A DNA stretch of 64,000 nt. Source: Planctomycetota bacterium. Its GTDB lineage: Bacteria; Planctomycetota; UBA8108; UBA1146; JAJFFE01. The position numbers and the translations under genes are program-made. The DNA is taken from NCBI GenBank assembly GCA_021776775.1, contig JAJFFE010000269.1:1-64000 (forward strand). Direction: 5' to 3'. Below the pieces are notes generated by a model. It was not told where the DNA came from. It saw only the letters and a program-made list of their open reading frames with translations, and did no database searches. This document shows, piece by piece, positions 1 to 7,800 of this stretch (the first letter of the stretch is position 1; the number at the start of each line of letters is the position of its first letter).

Positions 1-729
1 AACGTGCAGTTGAACTGGATCAACGACGCGACCTACTCGCAAGTGCTGGTTCGTCGGAGCGGTGTTCTGATCGCGACGCTCGGCGGCTCGGCAACCTCGT
101 TCGTCGACGTGTCTCCTCCGGCGGGTACGCTCGACTACGAAGTCGTTGGTGTTTGTCTCGGCGGGATCGAAGCGGCCGCAGTGGCGTGCTCGATCGGCGT
201 CTGCGCCACTCCGACTGGTCTCGCTTGCTCCGTGACCGGCTCTGACGTTTCCTTGACCTGGTCCAATGGCGCGAGCTACTCCGCAGTTTCGGTCTACCGA
301 AACGGTGTCTTGCTGGCGACGTTGCCTGGGTCCACCACCGCGTACGTCGACTCCGCGCTGGGCGAGGGATCGTACATGTACGCTGTCGAAGGTGACTGTG
401 GTACGGCGACGTCTGGATCGACGACCTGCATGGCTTCGGTCGTCGCAGTGACCGGCGGGTTCATTCGCGGGGACTGCAACACCGACGGGGCGTCGCAAAT
501 CTCCGACGTTGTCTACGGCCTAGCGTTCCTCTTCTCGGGCGGCCCCGCGTCGACCTGCGCAGACGCGTGCGACGTCAACGACGACGGTGTCTTCCAGATC
601 TCCGACATGGTGTTCCAACTCGGAGGACTGTTCTCGGGCGGAGCTCTGCCGCCGACACCGTACCCGTCGTGTGGAGCGGATCCGACTCCAGATTCGTTGG
701 GCTGTGATTCGAATCCCGGTTGCCCGTAA
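1..729 (+). CDS. Secreted FN3-like / dockerin-like protein (5' end cut by window)
   Basis: The reading frame is open from the first base, so the N-terminus lies outside the window. About 242 residues are visible. They hold two beta-sandwich repeats resembling fibronectin type III (LTWxNxxxYxxVxVYRNGxLLATL, then a GxYxYxVxGxC end). A C-terminal pair of dockerin-like EF-hand loops follows, starting FIRGDCNTDG and repeating at CDVNDDGVFQISD. The protein ends in a Cys-rich tail, CGADPTPDSLGCDSNPGCP. The FN3-like repeat is strikingly similar to one in the secreted protein at 13148-15016. The role is unknown; surface attachment or assembly is an inference from the calcium-loop module. A hairpin terminator follows at 761-798. 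Confidence 0.85.
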   Translation, partial: NVQLNWINDATYSQVLVRRSGVLIATLGGSATSFVDVSPPAGTLDYEVVGVCLGGIEAAAVACSIGVCATPTGLACSVTGSDVSLTWSNGASYSAVSVYRNGVLLATLPGSTTAYVDSALGEGSYMYAVEGDCGTATSGSTTCMASVVAVTGGFIRGDCNTDGASQISDVVYGLAFLFSGGPASTCADACDVNDDGVFQISDMVFQLGGLFSGGALPPTPYPSCGADPTPDSLGCDSNPGCP

Positions 730-760
730 CGGCAACGCGCTAGCGACTTCCTGATTGTTG

Positions 761-798
761 GGACCGGGGATGGCAACTGCCGTCTCCGGTCCTTCTTT
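761..798 (+). terminator. Rho-independent terminator
   Basis: GGACCGG (761-767) pairs with CCGGTCC (786-792), with an inner GGCA/TGCC extension. A T-rich run, TTCTTT, follows. It lies 32 bases after the stop of the preceding secreted-protein gene. Confidence 0.7.
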
Positions 799-915
799 GA
801 TCCTAAAAGCAGCCCGCAAATACGTATCACGGACTTCGCTCCTAGGACTCCATGCCCGACCGTGTGCTGCGCCATCATCACGCCGTCGGGGCCCGCCCCG
901 CGAAAGGAAGCCGCC

Positions 916-1075
916 ATGCGTACTTGCCTCTGGTCAGCCGTCTTCGTCCTGTGGTTCTCCGCACCCGCGGACGCTCAACCGGAGTTCTCGTATCTCGCTC
1001 CGACGGTCGACGTTCCCGTGGGGTCTACGCGTTCGCCGTGTTCGACCGGTCCCGTGTTTTGTCATCTCGGTGGAA
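916..1075 (+). pseudogene. Truncated start of a secreted protein gene
   Basis: An ATG at 916 follows a good ribosome site (GGAAG, 906-910) and opens a frame with a convincing signal peptide, MRTCLWSAVFVLWFSAPADA, then QPEFSYLAPTVDVPVG. After about residue 35 the translation turns compositionally random. The frame then runs into the antisense of the kinase gene ending at 1076, reaching a stop only at 1194. The visible part resembles the start of the second beta module of the secreted protein at 39129-40424 (ESFYFSFADMSVSYDLVTG). I read it as the 5' remnant of a dockerin-family gene lost by deletion. A short exported peptide running to 1194 cannot be excluded. Confidence 0.45.
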
Positions 1076-4000
1076 TCAGTTGGTCAACCATTCGCGGAGT
1101 AGCGTCACCCGAGGATGACCCTCCTGCGTCGCGGTCAGAACCTCGAGACAAGATTGGAGCGCGCGCGGGTCAGGATCTCGATCATCAGAGATAAGAACGA
1201 GTCCGCGCGTCCATACGGTTTCGGGGTGTTCCGTGCCGAGAGCACGAGTTTGGAGCTCGAGGGCTCTTGCGAGCCAAGCTCGGGCCTCTTCCCGTCGATC
1301 GAGGTCACCGAGAACTCGGGCGAGAGCGCGTGCGCAGTGGGCGAGCTCCGGATGCTCGGATCCCAAACTCACTCCTGAGGCTTCTTCGACCTTCAACAGC
1401 CGATTCAGTGCCCGTTCCGGCTGCTCGGCGATCTGGCATTCCGCGAGAAGCCGCTCGACGCGCAAGACCTGCGAATGGTCGGGTGGGAGACACAGATCCA
1501 GCAGTTCGCGAGCGCGCCCGAGCTCGGTGCGGGCTTCCGCCCAGCGGGTCTGTTCAACGCGAATCTCACCCCAGAGGGAATGAAGCTCGGCCAGGAGGAC
1601 GTTCTCGGAGCCGAACAGCGACGTCCGAAGGACAAACGCTCGCCCGAGCACATCGCCTGCTCCCTCGAAGTCTCCGGCATGCATGCGGGCCCGCGCTTCC
1701 ACTGCAAGTGCCTCCGCCACGTCGGGGTGTTCGGGATGCAGGGCCACTTCCGCTTCGCGTCGACCGCGCTCGGCGAGCGCGCGAGCCTCCGGATACTTCC
1801 CCAGCGCCAGCAGGGCCCGACTCAAATTCGAGCGGGCCTGAGCATCATGCCGGGGTTCCGCCTCCGCCAGTGCGAGCTGGCCTTCGAGCGCCTCTCGATA
1901 CGTTGCCGCCGATTCCGCGAACCGCCCACGCGCCAGGTGGAGATGTCCGAGCTCTCGTCGCGCGAAGCTCGCCCCCTGAATCCTAAGCTCCGAGTAGACC
2001 TCGAGGGATCGCTCGATGTTTCGTTCGGCCGCATCCCATTCCCCGAGAATGCAGAGCAGGTGACCCCGCAGGAACGGGAGATACGCCCCCTCGTGGTTCT
2101 CCCGGGTGAGTCTTCTCGCCGCGTGAACGGACTCGCAGCGCTCGAGCTCCTTCAACGCCTCTCGGTAACGACCCGAATCACTGAGCAGAAAGGCGAGCTG
2201 CCAGCCGTTCCAGAACTCCTGGGTCCGATGAGGAGTGGGGATCCCCGCGTAGCTCTCGGCGACACATTCACCGTCGACGCTCAGCGTCGCAGTCCCGGAA
2301 TCTGGATCGAACACGAGCGCGTAGTCGTGGAAACCGTGGTCTCTTATCGTGTGCACACGATGACTCCCGATCTCCGCGCTCAACGAGACGACCTGAGTCC
2401 CACGCTCCACACCCACCCAGACGTCCCAGCCGCGGGTCTCATCGACGTACCGAACTCCCATCGGAACCCCGGGGACGCCGTCGCGCGCTCTGATCCGGGC
2501 CCGCATCGTCCACCCGGAGCGGGTCGGATCGAGACGGGGTGCCATCTGTTCGTAGAACAGAGAGGTTCCCGAACTCTCGTCGCGGATCACCCACGCGGCC
2601 TCGGCCCCCCGGGAGGCTTCCGCCCGGGCCTCGTGTCCGAGGCCATCCAGCACCCAACCCCCGCGGCGTGGGTCGGCGGGAGGCCGATACTCCAACGCGG
2701 CACCGTCGTCTCGCTCGAAGGAGAGCGCCGCGACCTCCATCGTTCCCGATCCCGCGGAGGCTCTGCAACCCCACTGGACGAAAGGCACCCGCGGCTCGAG
2801 GGTACGACGCAACACGACCTCCGCTTCGGCGAACCTCCCGTAGCGGTAGAGCATGGCCCCGAGTTGAGTGTCGAGTTGAAGCCGCAGAGCTTGAGCTGCC
2901 GGGTAGCGTTGGTCGAGGAGCCGACCGATCTCCTCCAACTCGTGGAAGGCTTGGAGGTATTGACCGCTCTTTCCGACGCTCACCGCGGCCTCGATCGCGT
3001 TTCGGATCTGCGCTCCCGGACTCAGCAGCGGCCAGGACTCGGAAAGCTGCGCGATCTCTCGACGGCAACGGGCGGCCTGGAGTTGCTGACCGGTTCCGTG
3101 GTAAGCGGTAGCCAACCGGTCGAGGGCGGCAACCACGCGCTCGATCGGTGCCCCCTCGCGTCGACGCGTTTCCACACACCGTTCTAGAAGGGGGACCCCG
3201 GACTCGGCCTTTCCGAAACCGATATAGATGGTACCGAGCAGAAACTGGAGATCCGCCTGGACGAGAGGCTGACTGTCGAGCTCGACCTCGATCTCTTGTG
3301 CGGCATGGTCGACCATCGCCCTCAGCGTCTCCGGATCTTGGTCTCCCGTGTCCGCGATCGCCGCGAAGATGTTGAGAATAGTGGTTCGGACCTGGGTCGC
3401 CTTCTGGGCTTCCAAGGACGCGACGAACGCGAAGTGCAAAACAGCGACGACCGCGACGACCGCCGTCGTCAGGGTGATGAACGCGGCGACGGATCCGGTT
3501 CGGTGTCGTCGGATGAACTTCCGGAGCTGATAGGCTGGGCTGGGACTACGAGCCACCACCGGGCGGTGATCGAGGTAAGCGCGGATGTCCTCGGCTAAGG
3601 CGTCTGCGGACGGGTAACGCTGGTCGGGGTCTCGGTCGATAGCCTTGAGAATGATGGCTTCGACATCGCCCTTCAGCTCCGGACGCCAGCGGGTGGGACG
3701 GTCCGGCTCGTGTTCGCAGATGATCCGAGTCGACTCCGGAAGGGAGACACCCGTGAGGTCATGCGGAAGTCGTCCCGGGAGGAGCTGGTAGGCGATCACT
3801 CCGAGGGAGTAAACGTCGAGGCGAACGTCACTCGTGCTCTCCCCTCGGATCAGATCCGGACTCGCGTAGGCGACGGTCCCCACGACCTGCCCGGTGACGG
3901 TGAGTGATGGTGCATCCGGATCAGGCTCCAGCAGGCAGGCGACCCCGAAGTCCAGGATCTTGGGTGAGCCGTCGACTTCCACCAGGACGTTCGCAGGCTT

Positions 4001-4639
4001 GAGGTCTCGATGAACGACCATGCGCTGATGAGCCCACTGGATGATCCGGGCGACCGTCTCGATCAACCGCAAGCGATCCTTATCGCCGAGTTGGGCAGTC
4101 TCCGCGTAGCTCAGGATGTCGCGTCCCTCGACGAGCTCCATCGCGAGGTAGGGACGGCGCCCGACCGGAGATTCGAACCACCCCGCTTCGATGACCTGGG
4201 CGATCCCCGGGTTCTTGAGCCGAGCTAGCATCCGCGACTCGAACTCGAACCGACGAACCGCGCCTTCGCCCACCAACTCGGGACGGACCACCTTGAGGGC
4301 GACTCGCCGGTCGAGCCCCGACTGCTCGGCCTCGTAAACCACCCCCATCCCCCCGCTCCCCAGAACTCCAAGGAGGCGGTAGGAGCCGATGGTGGAACTC
4401 GGGAACTCGGTCAGCAAGCGGTACTCGGCGTGCGCGGCCATCCAGGCCGCCTTTGACAGGCTCTCCGAATCCTCGACGTCCAGCAGTTGTCGAAGTCCCT
4501 GCTTCAGCGCGACGTCGTCCCCACACTCGGCGTCGATGAAAACATCGAACTCTGACGTATCGAGTTCCTGGGCGCGATCGTAGAGGTCCCGGAGGCGCGC
4601 GAACGTTTCCGGGTTGGAGTACGGGTCTCGAAGATCCAC
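1076..4639 (-). CDS. Large Ser/Thr protein kinase with TPRs and a lectin-like insert
   Basis: This 1187-residue protein begins with a short N-terminal helical region. A PknB-like kinase domain spans about residues 87-355, with glycine loop GSGGMGVVYE (94-103), Lys116, catalytic HRDLKPAN (210-217) and DFG (230-232), so it should be active. One membrane segment lies at about 383-407. The C-terminal half is TPR-like helical repeats. A beta-rich stretch of about 190 residues (roughly 618-805) interrupts them and looks like a concanavalin/LamG-type domain. The preceding ECF sigma gene ends 12 bases upstream, so the two are probably co-transcribed, a pairing common in planctomycetes. The predicted role is membrane-spanning phosphosignalling, perhaps acting on the sigma factor; the substrate is unknown. 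Confidence 0.93.
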   Translation of the reverse strand: MDLRDPYSNPETFARLRDLYDRAQELDTSEFDVFIDAECGDDVALKQGLRQLLDVEDSESLSKAAWMAAHAEYRLLTEFPSSTIGSYRLLGVLGSGGMGVVYEAEQSGLDRRVALKVVRPELVGEGAVRRFEFESRMLARLKNPGIAQVIEAGWFESPVGRRPYLAMELVEGRDILSYAETAQLGDKDRLRLIETVARIIQWAHQRMVVHRDLKPANVLVEVDGSPKILDFGVACLLEPDPDAPSLTVTGQVVGTVAYASPDLIRGESTSDVRLDVYSLGVIAYQLLPGRLPHDLTGVSLPESTRIICEHEPDRPTRWRPELKGDVEAIILKAIDRDPDQRYPSADALAEDIRAYLDHRPVVARSPSPAYQLRKFIRRHRTGSVAAFITLTTAVVAVVAVLHFAFVASLEAQKATQVRTTILNIFAAIADTGDQDPETLRAMVDHAAQEIEVELDSQPLVQADLQFLLGTIYIGFGKAESGVPLLERCVETRRREGAPIERVVAALDRLATAYHGTGQQLQAARCRREIAQLSESWPLLSPGAQIRNAIEAAVSVGKSGQYLQAFHELEEIGRLLDQRYPAAQALRLQLDTQLGAMLYRYGRFAEAEVVLRRTLEPRVPFVQWGCRASAGSGTMEVAALSFERDDGAALEYRPPADPRRGGWVLDGLGHEARAEASRGAEAAWVIRDESSGTSLFYEQMAPRLDPTRSGWTMRARIRARDGVPGVPMGVRYVDETRGWDVWVGVERGTQVVSLSAEIGSHRVHTIRDHGFHDYALVFDPDSGTATLSVDGECVAESYAGIPTPHRTQEFWNGWQLAFLLSDSGRYREALKELERCESVHAARRLTRENHEGAYLPFLRGHLLCILGEWDAAERNIERSLEVYSELRIQGASFARRELGHLHLARGRFAESAATYREALEGQLALAEAEPRHDAQARSNLSRALLALGKYPEARALAERGRREAEVALHPEHPDVAEALAVEARARMHAGDFEGAGDVLGRAFVLRTSLFGSENVLLAELHSLWGEIRVEQTRWAEARTELGRARELLDLCLPPDHSQVLRVERLLAECQIAEQPERALNRLLKVEEASGVSLGSEHPELAHCARALARVLGDLDRREEARAWLARALELQTRALGTEHPETVWTRGLVLISDDRDPDPRALQSCLEVLTATQEGHPRVTLLREWLTN

Positions 4640-4651
4640 CGTGGATTCCCA

Positions 4652-5269
4652 TCACTCGCGGGATATGGCGTTCTGGATCCAAGCGGAGCCGAGCTTCCAG
4701 GCTCGCTCCACGGTTCGGGCCGAGACTTCCATGACCTCCGCGATCTCCGCCGACGACAAACCCGCGAAGATGCGAAGCTCGACGACGCGGGAGAGCTCGG
4801 AATCGAGCTCCTCGAGCTTGTCGAGCGATTCGTCGAGCTCGACGAGGAGTTCCGCCGAGTTGGATACCGTGGCCAATCCGCGCTCGTTGAACTCTACCCG
4901 CGCTCGCTCACCCCCTCGCTTGTGGGTCATTCGCGCGCGAGCGTGATCGATCAGAACTCGTCTCATCGCGCGGGCAGAGACCCGCAGAAAGTGGGATCTT
5001 CCCTCGTAGCTTCGGTCGGAGCCGGCGATCCGGATCCACGCCTCGTTGATGAGTGCCGCGGTCTCGAGGGTGTGGCCAGCACGCTCCGCCCGCAGCATCT
5101 GACGAGCGTTTCGGCGAAGGTCATCCTCCACCCGGGAGAAGAGCTCGGCTTCCGCTTCGCGTTCCCCCCGGCTCACGGCCAAAAGGAGAGCCTGGATCTC
5201 GCATGACTCACGTGCGTCGTCGACATCCGACGACGGGAGGTCCTCGGGATCAAAGTCCATCGCGGCCAC
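4652..5269 (-). CDS. ECF-type RNA polymerase sigma factor
   Basis: This 205-residue protein has the sigma-2 region (AELFSRVEDDLRRNARQML, then AGHTLETAALINEAWIRI) typical of planctomycete ECF factors paired with kinases. A sigma-4 helix-turn-helix follows (LSSAEIAEVMEVSARTVERAWKLG). It would direct RNA polymerase to a dedicated promoter set. There is no anti-sigma gene beside it. Instead the Ser/Thr kinase starts 12 bases downstream, so regulation through the kinase is the natural inference. The start MAAMDFDPEDL keeps an acidic N-terminal tail; the internal Met4 is an alternative. Confidence 0.93.
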   Translation of the reverse strand: MAAMDFDPEDLPSSDVDDARESCEIQALLLAVSRGEREAEAELFSRVEDDLRRNARQMLRAERAGHTLETAALINEAWIRIAGSDRSYEGRSHFLRVSARAMRRVLIDHARARMTHKRGGERARVEFNERGLATVSNSAELLVELDESLDKLEELDSELSRVVELRIFAGLSSAEIAEVMEVSARTVERAWKLGSAWIQNAISRE

Positions 5270-5356
5270 CTCGAAGACCTTTCGTCGCTACTACTCTACT
5301 TGAAGAAAGAGTAGCGGAGCGGACGATCGAGGGTCAAGGAGGTGGCCCCGGCGGGA

Positions 5357-6595
5357 TCATGGAATGGGACAGGGAGGGTACTCGTTGCAGCCGAGGACGT
5401 CCGGCGCGGGTCCGCACTCGAAGAAAGGATCGGGCGGAGGGTCACCAAGAGAGAACAGATAGCTGAGTAGGTAGATCGGGTCCGCGATGTCGAGTGCCGA
5501 GTCCCCGTTCACGTCTCCCGTGTCCAAGCAGTTGAGGGGACCACTCGCGAAGAGATACGCGAGCGCAGAGATGGGGTCTGCGATGTCGACGAGCCCGTCG
5601 AGATTCGCATCACCCCGACGGAACGGAGTCGCGACGCGCTCAAAGACCCAGACCTGCTCGAGCCCACCGATGGCTAACTGTTGACCGTCCGCCGACATGT
5701 CGATCGCCCCGAACAGCTGACCCGGATGGGGATCGACCGGGTACAGGATGATCGTCTCCACATCTCCGGTCATCGGATCCACGCGGACGACCTCCGGGAT
5801 TGGAACCGGCCCCCCGCACTCGCCCTCCGAAGGGCAGGAGTCGATCGCCAAAATCGAACCGGTCAAGGGGTCCACCGTGATGCCCGGCGCGTAGACCTCA
5901 CCGGTGATCAAGACGGGTTCGCCGGTCAGGAGGTCGAGCTCGTAGATCCCGCCTTCCCCGGGCGCGAATCCCGATGCGGCGACGTAGAGCTGGGTCGTCG
6001 AGAACGCGATATCGTCCGGGTCGGACACAGCGCCGGTGATATCCGCCACCAGCCCCTCGGGCACAGTCATGTCCGCCGGATCAAAGTACCAGAGGTCAGC
6101 GGGTCCACCGAATCCGCGATCGACGACGAGGCCCGCGCCGTCGGGAAAGAGCGCGGTCGTGCCGGAGAAGTCCACGGGGGGAAACGCAATTCCCATGGGA
6201 TCGTCGTCCCCGCCATGGAAACCGGAGACCCACGGCTCGAAGGTTCCCGCGGCGTGATCGTATCTCCAGATGGTTCCAGGGATGTCGAAGCTGACGAACA
6301 CGTCGCCGCTGAGCGGATCCACCCCACATCCCCCGGCGTTGCCGGCGAAGTCCGCGACTTCGGTGGCGACTAGATCTGTCGGATCGGCCCTGTAGAGGCC
6401 AGGATCGTTGGCCCGAGCGCAGAAGTACAAGTTGCCGTTCGAGTCGAAGCTGATTCCCGAGATCTGGGTCCCCGTGTCGGGCAGCTGGATCGTACGGTCC
6501 AGCACGAAGCCGGGAACCACCACCTCGGGCTCCTGACCCGACAGTGCCCCGGTGACGGCGAGCGCGATCAGAACGAAAGAAGCGTTTCTCAACAT
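5357..6595 (-). CDS. Secreted propeller-like protein with C-terminal dockerin-like repeats
   Basis: The ATG at 6595 was chosen because AGGAGG precedes it and a signal peptide follows directly (MLRNASFVLIALAVTGALSG). The mature part, about residues 25-335, has repeated blade-like segments (ISGISFDSNGNLYFCARAND, DPLTGSILAIDSC, MSADGQQLAIGG) suggesting an NHL/SMP-30-type beta propeller. A pair of calcium loops follows (RRGDANLDGLVDIADP and TGDVNGDSALDIADP). The tail CGPAPDVLGCNEYPPCP is a variant of the tail shared by the other dockerin-like proteins here. It is probably extracellular; ligand and enzymatic activity are unknown. Confidence 0.88.
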   Translation of the reverse strand: MLRNASFVLIALAVTGALSGQEPEVVVPGFVLDRTIQLPDTGTQISGISFDSNGNLYFCARANDPGLYRADPTDLVATEVADFAGNAGGCGVDPLSGDVFVSFDIPGTIWRYDHAAGTFEPWVSGFHGGDDDPMGIAFPPVDFSGTTALFPDGAGLVVDRGFGGPADLWYFDPADMTVPEGLVADITGAVSDPDDIAFSTTQLYVAASGFAPGEGGIYELDLLTGEPVLITGEVYAPGITVDPLTGSILAIDSCPSEGECGGPVPIPEVVRVDPMTGDVETIILYPVDPHPGQLFGAIDMSADGQQLAIGGLEQVWVFERVATPFRRGDANLDGLVDIADPISALAYLFASGPLNCLDTGDVNGDSALDIADPIYLLSYLFSLGDPPPDPFFECGPAPDVLGCNEYPPCPIP

Positions 6596-7119
6596 CCGGT
6601 CCTCCTGTCGAGGGGCCCTCATGGCCCCTCGACCGTCCCGGCGAGAAACAGGACGTTTACCGACAAGAACCGGAGAAACCCAACCGTCGCTCGTCTCGCA
6701 CCGCCTTGACCAAAACTTGACATCCTCGGCCGAACCCCGTGGCTAGACTTGGGCCATGATCAGCAGGACGAGATCCTTCCTTCCAACGACTTCAACGGCT
6801 GGGCCCCGCACTTGGCTTCCATGCTCGTCCCCCACATTCAGCTTCGGTATAAATATGAAATTCGGACATACGGCGCGCTCTCCACTACTGTGCGCAAACG
6901 ATTCGGTTGGATCGCAGCCAAGCCAAGCGGAGCGGCCGCGAACCAGGACAACCCGAACGCCACCTCACTTCCCGACGATGGCGAGCCCGAGTCAACGCAT
7001 CCCCGCGAGTTCTCGCGCGAAAAGTGCACAATGTCGTGAGAAACCGCACGGCACGCTTGCTCCCGAAGACAAGGTCGCGTTGCGCCGGGTTCGATCTACG
7101 TCAACCACGCCGAAGCGGT
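6596..7119. other. Intergenic region, no convincing gene
   Basis: About 520 bases lie between a minus-strand secreted-protein start and the end of a response regulator gene. Plus-strand frames here (for example 6749-7039) have no ribosome site and random-looking composition. A perfect TTGACA hexamer is at 6717-6722 with TAGACT 21 bases downstream, too far for a standard promoter. An AT-rich patch is at 6848-6865. Confidence 0.5.
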
Positions 7120-7800
7120 TTAGCTCGCCGGCCATTCGTAGCCACGGCCATGTCGGGTGACGATCAGCGTTGGCTTCGCTGGGTCGGGCTCGATCTTCTT
7201 GCGAAGGTTCATGACGTGATAGTCGACCGCCCGGGTGTCACTCGAGTCGGGATCATCCCAGACCGCGCCTTGGATGCGTTCACGGCTGTGCGGCGTTCCG
7301 GGCTTGCCGAGGAAGAACGAGAGGAGGCGCCACTCCAAGTTGGAAAGGTCGATGACTTCCCCGGATCGCACAACGCGCTCGGCGCCGAGATCAATTTCGA
7401 GGTCTCCCACCTTCTGCGTGATGTCTTGCGGACTGGCCCGGCGAAGAAGGGCCTCGATGCGCGCGATCATCTCTTCTAGCCCGAACGGCTTGGCCAGGTA
7501 GTCGTCGGCACCGGCGCGGAGTCCTTCGACCTTCTGCTCTTCACGACCCTTGGCCGACAAGATCAGAACCGGAAGATCGCGCTCGCGACGACGAAGCCAC
7601 TTGAGAAGTGAGATCCCGTCGAGCTCGGGCAGCATGATGTCGAGCAGCACTAAGTCGGGTATCCGTCGCTCGAGGCTCTGTCGGGCCAACTCGCCGTCGG
7701 AGGCGAACTCGACGCGATACCCTTCCATCTCCAGCTTCGTGACTAGCGCAGTGCGAATCGCCTCGTCGTCTTCGACGACCAAGATGCGAGGTTCTGTCAT
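7120..7800 (-). CDS. OmpR/PhoB-family response regulator
   Basis: This 226-residue protein has an N-terminal receiver domain with the acidic pair EDDE (10-13), phosphoacceptor Asp54 in LLDIMLPELDG, and the conserved Lys104 in DDYLAKPF. The C-terminal winged helix (about 130-226) carries the OmpR hallmark TRAVDYHVMNLRKKIE and ends with TRHGRGYEW. It is a DNA-binding transcription regulator controlled by phosphorylation. Its start overlaps the end of the histidine kinase gene by four bases (ATGA), so that kinase is its partner almost by necessity. Target genes are unknown. Confidence 0.96.
   Translation of the reverse strand: MTEPRILVVEDDEAIRTALVTKLEMEGYRVEFASDGELARQSLERRIPDLVLLDIMLPELDGISLLKWLRRRERDLPVLILSAKGREEQKVEGLRAGADDYLAKPFGLEEMIARIEALLRRASPQDITQKVGDLEIDLGAERVVRSGEVIDLSNLEWRLLSFFLGKPGTPHSRERIQGAVWDDPDSSDTRAVDYHVMNLRKKIEPDPAKPTLIVTRHGRGYEWPAS

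Noticed and set aside
1475-3187. 570-residue plus-strand open frame
   Set aside because: It lies wholly antisense to the kinase gene, has no ribosome site and no protein-like segments. High GC keeps it open.
6717-6749. TTGACA followed by TAGACT as a plus-strand promoter
   Set aside because: The spacing of 21 bases is too long and no plus-strand gene follows.
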